A stretch of DNA of 64,000 nt, from contig CM040100.1 of the NCBI GenBank assembly GCA_022496805.1, positions 15,343,009 through 15,407,008 on the forward strand, given 5' to 3'. Positions 11,665-21,815 of this stretch are shown piece by piece. This DNA is from Pohlia nutans (lineage: Eukaryota > Streptophyta > Bryopsida > Bryales > Mniaceae). A model generated the notes under the pieces. The model did not search any database. It was not told where the DNA came from and saw nothing but the letters and a program-made list of their open reading frames with translations. Positions within the stretch are counted from its first letter, which is position 1. The number at the start of each line of letters is the position of its first letter. The translations under genes and the position numbers were made by a program.

Positions 11665-12491
11665 TTAACCCTTTACCACCCAGCCTTGTTCTAGAGAAAC
11701 TACAAATTTTTGGTGATTTAGTTTTCAAAACTCTCTTTGTTGAAATTAGGGATATTATTAATAGTATTTAACCGTATAAATATAAGCATAGCTTAATCGA
11801 ACAAGTGCCAGTTAAACCTTGGTAAGATCAGACCGTTGGATTGGAAGATCATAGTATATCTTTGAATCGTGTAATGCACACTCAAAAATGAGATTTTGGA
11901 GGGTGTGTGACTTTAAAGTTAAATAGAATTTGGGTTAAATTTTCAAAAATGAAAGTGAAGCGGTTCAATAATGAACTATGTCAACACCTCTCTGTTGCAA
12001 TCTTTCATGTCAAGAATTGGCTCCCACATATTTATTTAACCTTTATAAGTGAAAGTGACTTAGCCATATATGGTTTAGGACAAAAATTATAATTATGTAT
12101 AAATATGAAAGGAGTTGGTACATTGATCAAGATAGGAACACATACACTAATCGAACATGAACAAGAGAACACGATCCAAAAATTAAAAGAAGATAACAAA
12201 TTGTCTTCCAAACGCATAAAGTACCGCATAATACATGTGTTGTATTTATCTACATTTGTTGTATTTTCAGGTATTTGCAATATTTTCGTATTTTGTAAAT
12301 AGGTGTTTTGATAGCTTTATAACTCCAAATCAGAATTTTATTTTTAAACTGTGTGCGTGAGACGAAACCCCACATCTGAACTTTAAACATTGATGCTTGG
12401 TTTGGAGAAGATCTTACAATAGGTTACAAAAACATGCCTCTGCAACCACAATGTGTTCCGCAATGTGGTTGTGTGGGCTGTAAAGGGTTAA
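11665..12491. mobile_element. TTAA-flanked element (827 bp) with matching empty site
   Basis: The left end is TTAACCCTTTACCACCCAG and the right end GGGCTGTAAAGGGTTAA. The paralogous segment at 19512-19515 has a single TTAA at the same place (TGATTCTTTAACTCATGTAC) and no insert. That is direct evidence that TTAA is duplicated on insertion. A relative in the other orientation lies at 40533-41385. No transposase is present. Confidence 0.8.
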
Positions 12492-12675
12492 TTACGAGTA
12501 CTGTACATTTGTTCAACTTCGAATTTAGCCAATCCACCACAATGCAGAAGCCACATGAATGGGGATACTAGCTTGGTGCTATTAGAGTTTTCAATCCACC
12601 TTTTGTTGAGCATCAAAGGATACAGTTTATGTAGGGATAGCAAAAAAAAATGTGATCATAAGTATTCTATCCATC

Positions 12676-13081
12676 ATAACATTCAGTAGCTTTCATACCC
12701 AATATCTTTCCTTCATGCACTCTGCTCATCACCTTGAGCCTTCACTTATCCACTTAGCTATTGATGAAGTACTATTGGGTGTGAAATATTCCACACCATC
12801 TACTATAGAGCCAAGGTAGAAACAATACATGCTATTGAGGGCCACTTCACACTGTGGCCGAAGGTCGAGAGGCCGTTGATTTCAGAGCTAGTTTGGGTTG
12901 AATAGGAATAGAAACCCAAACCATCGTCGAGAGGCCATCGATTATTTTTCATAAAAAATCAAAACTATATTTTATTACCTATTTTTAGCCCATTTCTTTG
13001 GACTCTCAACAAAGTTTGGCCACCCAATCCCACGGCCTCTCAACTTGGACAACCATAGTGTGAAGCGGCCTTGAATGTTAT
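12676..13081. mobile_element. TAACATTCAGTAGC MITE interrupted by a Harbinger-like MITE
   Basis: It opens TAACATTCAGTAGC, carries the internal ATATTCCACACCATCTACTA, and is split at 12838. It resumes at 13072 with GAATGTTA. The uninterrupted copy at 7844-8010 shows the original continuous sequence. Confidence 0.7.
12839..13071. mobile_element. PIF/Harbinger-like MITE (233 bp)
   Basis: The left end is GGGCCACTTCACACTGTGGC and the right end reads CCATAGTGTGAAGCGGCCT. The 3-bp flanks are TGA on both sides. Repeated internal GAGAGGCCGT blocks resemble those in the copy at 57922-58283. Confidence 0.65.
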
Positions 13082-13229
13082 AATATGGAATAACTACAAA
13101 ACTTCATTGTATCGTTATTAGGAGGACTGCCAGACATCTCCGACAAAATTGGTTCTAAGCTGCTCCGACAATGTGATTTTTACATAATATTCAGTAGCCT
13201 CTGTGACTACTGCCTTCTCCCAACATAAT

Positions 13230-13290
13230 GATGTGGAATATCCCACATCATTTCATCCCCCCAATGAAATGATGTGGGATATTCCACATC
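13230..13290. repeat. Perfect 27-bp inverted repeat (hairpin)
   Basis: Arms 13230-13256 and 13264-13290 are exact reverse complements around a 7-base spacer. Each arm contains GATGTGG(A/G)ATATxCCACATC, itself nearly palindromic. It sits in a segment related to the TAACATTCAGTAGC MITEs (the GGAATATTCCACA core). Confidence 0.85.
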
Positions 13291-13316
13291 ACATCAGTAG
13301 CTATGGGAGCAGGTGG

Positions 13317-13850
13317 CATTAAGCAAGAGCAATCAACCATAGTGAATAGTAATAAAAAGCACTTACTCAATCACAATTCAATAATGTTTTGTAATTGTTT
13401 ATTTGATTCAATAGTCCATTCAATAACAAATCACTGGTCACTCCATATGAATGCGGATGAAATTAACCCCTAAAGGATCACGAAGCCCAAATTGGGTCTC
13501 ATGTTTTTCTAGCATTTTGAGCAAATCCTGACATCTTGTAAGGACTTCCTTTAGTTCAAATTTATTTGTGTTTTGATCAACATGTTCAATGTTCTTCATT
13601 GATTCCGATGATATAAAACTTGACCCCATTTGAATTGCATTTTCCACAATACAATCAATTAAATTTGTCATTTGGAAACAATGAATCCTTGGTCCTTTAG
13701 GGGTTAAGCAAGAGCAATCAACCATGGTGAACAGTAATTGAAAACACTCACTCAATCACAATCCAACAGTGTTTTGTAATTGTTTATTTGATTCAATAGT
13801 CCATTCAATTACAAATCACTGGTCACTCCATACACAAAGGTGGATGGAAC
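13317..13850. repeat. Direct repeat of about 140 bp flanking a TTAA element
   Basis: 13317-13460 and 13705-13850 both start TTAAGCAAGAGCAATCAACC and continue through ATTGTTTATTTGATTCAATA and AAATCACTGGTCACTCCATA. A TTAA MITE (13463-13707) sits exactly between them. Confidence 0.8.
13463..13707. mobile_element. TTAA-flanked MITE (245 bp), well preserved
   Basis: The left end is TTAACCCCTAAAGGATCACG and the right end CTTGGTCCTTTAGGGGTTAA. These are the best-preserved termini of the subfamily, flanked by TTAA on both sides, with no coding capacity. Confidence 0.85.
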
Positions 13851-14068
13851 TAAAAGGCAGCCTCTTGGAAGGCTACTGAATGTTATGTTAGAGTAATTTC
13901 TAATTGCGTATTTTATATTTCTTGGTTGACAACAGATTCCCTCAAAGTTCCCTGACGTATGCATGCATGCGGCAACATTGGTGTATGTAAATGGGCCATC
14001 AAAAGCTCCTAAACCCCAGCTTTCTTGCACATGCGCCCCTCACTCCTTATGAAGGTTTAAATCTACAG

Positions 14069-14395
14069 CTACACTGAATAGCGTATTTAGTGTCTCGGAA
14101 CACCATTTCTAAACCCGGACACTGTTTAATTTTAGGGAGATATAGTGTCCTTGTAAGAAAAAAATTAATTTTGTAGTGTTCCAGTGACATATGGCAACTT
14201 TATAATAAATATGGCATGCCACCTCATGTCACTCTTATTACATGGAAAGAACATGGCACTCTCAATGAAAGTGAGAATGACAAGTGGCAAATTCCTATGT
14301 AGTGTCGAGGGACACTATTTCTCTTCACCTTTGAACGAATTTTGGTAAAAGACATCAATTCTCCTCGGACACTAAATACGCCATTCAATGTAGTG
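14069..14395. mobile_element. MITE with CTACACTGAATxGCGTATTT termini
   Basis: The left end CTACACTGAATAGCGTATTT is matched by the complement of AAATACGCCATTCAATGTAG at the right, followed by TG. Copies lie at 23525-23849 and 10675-11030. The CACTA start suggests CACTA affinity, but the family is not certain. Confidence 0.75.
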
Positions 14396-14429
14396 TACGT
14401 TCTCTTTTTCCTTCGCTTCCTTACTTAGG

Positions 14430-15400
14430 AAGAGCTACATGTGTTGTGTCAGAGGTAGGCCAAACTGCCGATGTTGCCGTTAATTCTCTGAAGTTGCTCA
14501 CTACATCGATCATCTGGGGGATTCCTTATTGGTAAACTTGTTGGCTTCTTCATCCTATTGTTGTTGCGATCTCATTGAACGTCAAGCATATTGCTCTTCT
14601 CCGGAGCCATTGTTGAATGTTGAGTGTTTTGTACACTTCAATGGACTGTAGGTAGTCCATAATCGAGTAGGTGTCTCAGATTGTGCATGCAGCTTTTTCT
14701 AAAACGTTGGGTTTGTATTTTCTGTTCCAAATTAAGAATAAAGTGCGGTAGATAGCTTATTGAGTCTATTTTTCAGAAATATCAAGCATTTATTATGATG
14801 TTGTAAAGTAATACAATGAGAGTTCTTTTATTGAACAATGTCTATCATCTAGTACATGAGGCCATTGGAATTGCAAAAGAAAACACATGTTGAATGGTCG
14901 ACTCAAAAAAATTTGATGAGTTGTTTGATATTTCTGAAAAGTAGACTCAATGACTTATTCACAGCACGTTACGGTTCTTGATTTGGATTATATTTGAGAA
15001 AGATATGACATTTTGAAATTAGTACTACAATTACACCAACTTTGCAGTACAATGGACCTCTCTTTACTGGTTCCTACTATACATTGGAGTTTAGAAGTAT
15101 TAAAAATGCTACACATTGAAATGCTTCAATGATTGTAGATAATTTTGTACATCTTACATCTTGAATATGTATTAGAGATTTTTCCTTCCGCAATGAAAGT
15201 AACACAAACAAATCCTTTTTTAATGTAAAGTTTGATCATTTTAATGGTTATTCCCAAATTTCACATACATGTCAAATTCTTCAACTTTGGATTGATTTTA
15301 TTGGATTTTTTTCCCTTATATTTGATATTTTCTATAAGGCTTATTATAAATAATATGACGGATTTGATTGTGAAAATTAGTTGTAGAGGTTCTATTATAC
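14430..15400 (+). pseudogene. Ghost of a kinase paralogue: flanks retained, coding region lost
   Basis: 14430-14715 resembles the leader of the kinase at 44601 (44240-44510). Shared words include AATTCTCTGAAG versus GATTCTCTGAAG, GTAAACTTGTTGGCTTCTTC and GTCTCAGATTGTGCATGCAG. 15080-15370 resembles the sequence immediately after that kinase's stop codon (45930-46215), for example GATTGATTTTATTGGATT and CTTATTATAAATA. Between them, where about 1.4 kb of leader and kinase coding sequence should be, there are only about 370 unrelated bases, including a MITE with AGTCTATTTTTCAGAAATAT termini (14759-14951). No kinase motif remains. The paralogue therefore lost its whole coding exon; the mechanism cannot be read from one copy. 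Confidence 0.65.
14759..14951. mobile_element. MITE inside the kinase ghost
   Basis: The left terminus is TTGAGTCTATTTTTCAGAAA, and the right end is its near-complement, TTTCTGAAAAGTAGACTCAA. About 193 bp, no coding capacity. Confidence 0.7.
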
Positions 15401-16522
15401 ATTCATGATATGTGCAAAAGTGTTGTTTTTTAAAAATAAAAATAAACTTGCATTAGTGAAATGTTATCTTGAAGAAGGGAACTTCTACAATTTGGCTTCA
15501 CGTTGTTATTAATATAAAGATTGCATGCAAGATTGGAATAACAATATGTACGTATTTGTCGAGTCTTGAAACTTGTGGTCAACAACCCATATCTTAAGTT
15601 TACAAGGTATGGAATAGGAATTGTAGTACATAATCAATCGATGTAAAATGTTTAAATGAATTTTGAAATCTCACTAGTATTGAACAAGATACAAGGTTTT
15701 GGATTTGGTTGAGATGTTGATAAGTTACTATTAGGTGCAACAAAGCTTTATAGTGCCAATTAACCAAATGTTGAAAGAAATAATTTTTTATACAAACTTG
15801 CCATGTTAGAATGGCAATTGTGAATATTATACTATTAAGTGACCTACAATATGAAGAAATCAACTATTAGAGGATATTATGCCTCAATGGTCTTAGGTTT
15901 ACATTTAGAGTTTGATCGTAAATTAAATCCTATAATCAATAAATTTTCTTAAAAAAGAAATTGGAGTAAAAATTGGAACTTCCTACTCATTAGGGTCAAT
16001 ATTTAACAAAGTATCCACATCTAATTCGGACACTCCGAACATTGCATATAGGTCCTAATATGTAATTTTTTGTGTTCTTCAAATTCTTGGATCGTTTGAG
16101 CTTGAAAATAATGAATGTCGGAAATCTTTGCCTCAAATTTTTGATATCTCATTTAATGAATGTTACTAGCAATTCATATAATAGATTCTCAAATTACTTT
16201 TCATTTATAAATCAAAATCCCAATGACACCCTAATCCTTTGTTCAAGGCATACTTTGCAATTAGGGCCTATTGTTTGTTAGATGCATTCCAAAGGTTTCA
16301 AATTTGAGTCAATGAGATTGTTCAAAAATAGCAAATTGGAACCAAGGGCTTTATACTAGTGCTTTTATAATATTCTATACCAAGGGACACAAGATTTTAT
16401 GGCCATGTATTCAAAGCAAGATGCCACACTATATACATACAAATGATGTTAAATTGTAATCTTCACGTCTTCTGCACTTACTGGGTTTATTTTGCTCCAA
16501 AATTTCCATCCAAACAACACAA

Positions 16523-17110
16523 TTAACCCCTAAACGTACCAGGGTGTCCCTGGAATTGACAATTTGAGAAAAAGCATCATAAACTACTATTTAGAAGAAT
16601 ATTTTGGAATTGATATACAAATGAAAGTTCTAGATTTTGAATTTTAGATTCCATCCGTACGGTTCGATTCACTAATACTATCACCAATATTTAATTATAA
16701 AATTTGAAAATTAAAATTAAAAATTCCTTCTAAATTCAATTACAAACAAAATTTTAATATTTTTTGAGTGAAATTTGTTGGAATGAGTTTGAAATGAGAT
16801 ACTCTTAAACGTGGTGATTCTTTGAAATTTTTGTGTTTCTTAAATCTATGACCTCATTTTTGCAAGGCCACTTTTGAACTACAGTCAATGCAATTTTGGC
16901 TTGGTCAACAACTTGACATACTTCTACATTTGTAATTTAAAAAAAATATGCAATCAAGTATGACTAAATCCAACCGTTAGATAGGACAACAACTTGGTGA
17001 AGAATCTCCAAAAAATTGAATGACTTTCATCCAAGTATTGATGAAAACGTGAGAAGGGTTTGAATCTGTTAGTCGTCCACTTTCTGGACGCTCTGACGTT
17101 TAGGGGTTAA
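16523..17110. mobile_element. TTAA-flanked element (588 bp)
   Basis: The left end is TTAACCCCTAAACGTACCAG and the right end CTGACGTTTAGGGGTTAA. Internal sequence is shared with the elements at 17365 and 58650, for example the TAATTATAAAATTTGAAA and ATTTTGCAAGG(C/T) segments. Not coding. Confidence 0.8.
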
Positions 17111-17364
17111 TGAAGAAACTAATGAAAAAGGGCTACAACTTGGGGAGGTGCCACAGTTCAATTTTGCTTCAATGAGACTCCCTCATTGGAGCTTTTATTG
17201 GCTACGTTTGACTTTGATGAGGGTCCACTTTTTTGAGAAACGGACCCCCAAACATTGGAATGTAATGTTACCTCTCTTCATCCTATATAGTGACATACAT
17301 AGCACAAATATGGTACCCAAACTTTAGGACAAGTTGGTTAACCATATTGATTCTATCGATACAG

Positions 17365-17914
17365 TTAACCCTTTAACATCCCGATTCAACATTGTTTTCA
17401 AAGAAGCGCTATAAAATGCTTGATGAAAACCAAAAATGGGGTTCATGGTGAAAGCAAAGTTGTAAATGTCAATGTGAAGATCACATCTGTACGGTTGGAT
17501 TTATTATATTTTTGTTTAATATTTTTAAATTAATTTTGCAAGGTTTTCTCTTGAAATTCAATTTAAAATCCAAAATTAGCACAAATTTTTTTTTAAAAAT
17601 ATGGTAATGAAATTGAAATAACATGCACTACGAGATGGTATGATTTCCATTATTTGATTCTACTTATTTTGAAAAATCATATTTAAGGTCCCACTTTTTG
17701 AACTAAGAAGGAAACTTGACATAAACCAATTATGTCATTTTTCTAAAAATCATAATAACCTTTTTTAAAGATCTAAACTGTACAAAGGATAGTCAACTTG
17801 CTCAAGAACTAAGAGAAATTTTGGTGGATGAAAACTGTCCGATTTGGATGAGAATCGAGCAGTCTCAATCTGTGCGTCGTCCTCTATGTGCACGCTTGCG
17901 CGTTAAAGGGTTAA
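17365..17914. mobile_element. TTAA-flanked element (550 bp) nested in a relative
   Basis: The left end is TTAACCCTTTAACATCCCG and the right end GCGCGTTAAAGGGTTAA. The flanks join as ATACAG-TTAA-ATCTATGATTG. This aligns with the reverse complement of 58390-58440, where no insert exists, so this is a second case supporting insertion at TTAA. The remains of the host element run to about 18355 (TTTTGGGGTTAA). Confidence 0.75.
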
Positions 17915-18514
17915 ATCTATGATTGTTATTACCAATATTTCGTATAAACTTTGAAACTTAAAATTCAAAATTCCTTTGTAATTTGATTACAAAAATAAGA
18001 TGTTGACAATCTATAAATGAATTTTTGTGATGGGTCGAAATTATGTAATATTTTAAGTGTAGTGATTTTTGGAGATTTTTTGGTTGCTTAAATTTATGAG
18101 CTATTTTTTCAAGAGCACTTTTGAACTAAGATCTTAGAGTTTTTTTGGTGAATTACTACAATATGAAATGAGGCATAAAAATTTCACAAATCATCCCCTT
18201 TCTACAAAGTTCACACATGGATGAAGCTATCTTGCCATAGAGTTTTGTAGTATTTTTTTGGATTAGAAAAAGTGGTTTGATGAATGAAATCCTACTGATA
18301 TTTATCATTCATCATTCATCATTCATAATATGAATACTTGATCTTTTGGGGTTAAAGAGGTATGTAGTTTTCGTGTCACTCTCACTGTCCTTTGTCCTGA
18401 GGGCTTTCTTTGATGTGAGACCTTGAACAAACATGTTCTTGATGTACGTTGGCTAAAAAAGAGCAGACGTTTCTTCTCTCACTTTTTTGCACGCAAATAT
18501 CTTTGCTAACGACA

Positions 18515-19692
18515 AGGTTGCAACATGGTGGTGGGTTTAGAAAGACTGTCACATGAGTCAGAGTTGAAGACTTGGCCATGACATGACTCACCTGAGATTG
18601 TGGCTTCTATGTGACTTTGTGCAAAGCTGATGATTGTATTACGTTTACCCTTTAGGTATTTGAATGACCATGATTCAGATGTGTACCCTTCAGTTTTCCA
18701 AATTTTTGGGTTCAGGAACTATCCCACAGCCTTTTTGCTCTTGACCATACTTTGCTCGAAGGGTGTTATTTTCAAAAAGAAAAGTGTTATTCTCAACTTT
18801 GTTTTCGACATTGTTTTTGACACTTCGGAGTCAAAAACATTGTCAAAAACAACATTTTTTTGGAAGACAGTGTCTGTTTCACAAGGTCATGGTCAGGGTC
18901 TCTTTGCACTAGTAGAAAATGGATCACCAAACTACACTGCAAGAGTATGGTGCTAGAGGCGCATTTAGGCACCAAGTTAGTGTTTAAATGAGCTTGTGGC
19001 ACCATGCTTTGGCATTATAGCTTGGTGCCCCATCATACTAGTGTTGATTGAGGTTGTCAAGGTCCACAACAATGACGAGAATCCACCTATAATCAACACT
19101 TTTGAAGATATAAGTTAGTTTATTCATTCCTGTGGGTTCAGCTCAAGACTTGTGTTTACTACTGCTTGTCCTGAATTTTGTCCTCATTTTGAAGAGGATT
19201 TCAACGCACTGAAATTCATATCATAGGTAGAAGGCACAACCAAGACATTTATATCAAATATTTAGCTTTTTGCAAAAAAAAAAAAAAAATTGGCAAATGC
19301 AATACTGATAAATCTTCTTCAAGATTTTATTTTTCACCATACAAGAGAATAATCTTGGGAAAAAAACCTTTTTTTTTGGCATTTATCTTTAGAAATGTAT
19401 CTTGCCAATCATGCTCTCTATTTGTAGAATCATTATGCATACCATATGAATATGTTATGAATTTTTGGAGTTTCGCTTATAGATTTTCTAAATTGTTGGC
19501 TTTGTGATTCTTTAACTCATGTACATTTGTTCAACTTCAAATCTACTTTTAACCTATCCACCAAAATGAGAAGCTACATGAATGGGGATACTACCTTGTT
19601 ACTACAAGTTTTTAATCCACTTTTTGGTGAGCATGAAGGGATAAAATTTATATAGGGATAGGAAGTGAATGTGATTATTAAGTATTATGATC
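18515..19692. repeat. Segmental duplication, right copy
   Basis: This is the partner of 10328-12671. It keeps the pre-insertion state at two places where the left copy has gained elements, including the single TTAA at 19512-19515. It contains the CACTA-like MITE 18907-19043, which is also present (degenerate) in the left copy and so predates the duplication. Confidence 0.75.
18907..19043. mobile_element. CACTA-like MITE
   Basis: It opens CACTAGTAGAAAATGG and ends CATACTAGTG. The flanking 3 bp are TTG on both sides, as expected for CACTA (En/Spm) elements. A degenerate copy ends at 11185, also followed by TTG. Confidence 0.7.
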
Positions 19693-20352
19693 AACTATCT
19701 AATCAAAATTAAACCCCAAAGCTTGCAATTGATAAATAAGTCCACAAACTAAGATGCCACGTGTCAATTCCACAATTAATTTTAAAATGTTGATGTGGGT
19801 CCATGGATATTGTTGATGTTTTTTATTATATGTATTCTATATTTCATACATCATATAGCACAATATATTGCACCATATAGCATATCACTATATATACATA
19901 TATGTATACCATATATTATATTATATATCATATATATAACATATACCATGCCATTTTCAAATCAAAATTTTCCATATTGTTGTTTGCACAAAGTATTAAA
20001 TATAAGGATTTGAGAAATTAAAAATCAAAAAGATAAAATAAGCATAAAATAAATACACAAAGCACCTCTTGAAAGGAGTCCACATATATTGTTTTTTATG
20101 AACTTACCACTAATTAATTAATGATAGGGGAGGCATCACCTCTCATCACCATGTACTTAAAAACTATGTGACAAACAAAATCCTTATCAATTTTTGAGAA
20201 CAATTTCAAGGATATAGGGTTTAGAAATGAAGTTTTATGATAAAGGATTTTTTTAAATCCATAAATATTGAATTAAACTTAACAAATAGATTTAATAGTT
20301 TATTCCAAAAAAATTATGTAAAATTTTATTAATTTAAGTACTTGAAATTTTC
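19693..20352. other. AT-rich intergenic sequence, no gene seen
   Basis: Very AT-rich, with a TATA/CATATA low-complexity patch at about 19810-19950. No coding sequence or RNA gene is recognised. Confidence 0.5.
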
Positions 20353-20560
20353 TACGGGAGTAATCCTAATTGCAACAAAATTTAAGCACAATAGTCTTTC
20401 CAGAACGTAAATTTAGGTAAACCATAGATAGCTTATCATTTTGGTCAACATACAATAAGGGCTCTATGATGTGTCTAGATTTACGTTCTAAAATGATTGC
20501 ATGGTTTTTATTTTGTCGCAATTAGACTGTACAATGTTAGTTTTAGGTGCTCCTACTTTA
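20353..20560. mobile_element. Copy of the long-inverted-repeat MITE seen at 4257-4480
   Basis: It shares the AGAACGTAAATTTAGGTAxACC and CTAGATTTACGTTCTAAAAT arms with the innermost nested element at 4257-4480, and the terminal GTGCTCCTAC. The arms are diverged. Confidence 0.6.
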
Positions 20561-20622
20561 TAAAAGTTGTGAATTGAGTTCCCTACCTTGATGAATAGAA
20601 AAAACCAGTGGTTAGTGTATTG

Positions 20623-20865
20623 TCAACCCTTAAACGATAATTCCTTTCCTGATACCACACCCAAAATCTCCTCTTAAATTCCATTTTAAGCATGATTTTG
20701 TGTTTAATTTGCTTTAGCTTTATTCTAAAGAAGTATAGATCTCTCTAAGGTGCTCGGTTTGGGATTTAAAAAACCCCATTTGGTGCAATGGTGTAGAAGT
20801 TATGAGCAAGATTCTCCCAAACTAAAACCAAGCCCGTGGGGCTGGCATTGTCGTTTAAGGGTTAA
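20623..20865. mobile_element. TTAA-type MITE (243 bp)
   Basis: The left end is TCAACCCTTAAACGATAATT (TTAA decayed to TCAA) and the right end GTCGTTTAAGGGTTAA. The internal body is unlike the other TTAA elements. Confidence 0.65.
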
Positions 20866-21644
20866 CTAATGAAAAGAAGAGTCTATCCTTTGCAACAAGT
20901 TGATGTAGTTCTCCCACTATCTTATAGACTTTGATAAGGAGTCTCGAAAAAATGAGTTCTTCATTCACGCTTGTCCTACAAAAGGGACTAGAGTTCTCCT
21001 TCTTAAATTGGTTTTAAAAATTGAATTGATTTTCATAAGGTTCTTTAGCCCTTGTAAGTTGTACCTAGGAATAAGAATCATTGCACGAGAATCGCTATAG
21101 CAGATTCTAGAATATTGAACATGCCACGTAAGTCTTTAGTTAAAGAATGATGGTGGAGTTGGAAGTCCACAATAGCTCTACCTCAAGAATCACTTGTTTT
21201 GATTTTTTTATCATTCATGCAGTGAGAGCAAAAGGGTGAACCTTGGCAAGAGCTAAAGAACCTTATGTCGGAGTGAAACAAGACTAGAAAATTTCTAATC
21301 ATAGTAAAAATAGAAGAAATAAATAACCATATAATTACCGTAGATGGAGGAAAGATTGGCAAAAAAGACATTTCTAAGAATAAATGTCTTTTTTTTAAAT
21401 ATTGTTTCAAAAAAAGTAAATTTTGTATGGCAAAACAAAGAATCTTGGAAAACATTTTTGAATATTCCATATAGCAAACATTTTTTTTGGAAAAAAATTA
21501 AATATTGGACACAAATGTGCTGATCCTTGCCTTCCACCTATGGTGCACTACTTTTTGCTAATAGTGCGTGTGATACTAATTCCAAAAACATGCTCTATTT
21601 TGCATAAGCATGAAATTGACGAGGGCTGAAATTTTTACTAACTC

Positions 21645-21815
21645 ATAACATTCAGTAGCATGCGTTGTTCTTGCCTTGGCATTACAGTAGATGGTGTGGA
21701 GTATTCCACACCCAATAGTACTTCATCAGCAGCCAAGTGGACACATGGAGGCTCAAGGTGATGAGCAAAGTGCATGAAAGAAAGGCAGTGGACATGAAGA
21801 CTACTGAAGGTTATG
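21645..21815. mobile_element. TAACATTCAGTAGC MITE, inverted copy
   Basis: It opens ATAACATTCAGTAGC and ends CTACTGAAGGTTATG, with the internal TAGATGGTGTGGAGTATTCC. It runs opposite to the copies at 7844 and 12676. Confidence 0.7.

Larger units (their letters stand above)
10328..12671. repeat. Segmental duplication, left copy (carries two extra insertions)
   Basis: This aligns along its length with 18515-19692. Shared landmarks include AAAGACTGTCACATGAGTCA, GAATGACCATGATTCAGATG, AAGGTCCACAACAATG and ACATGAATGGGGATACTA. The left copy is longer because it contains a TAGTGTCC-type element (10675-11030) and an 827-bp TTAA element (11665-12491) that the right copy lacks. The body shows no coding sequence. 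Confidence 0.75.
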
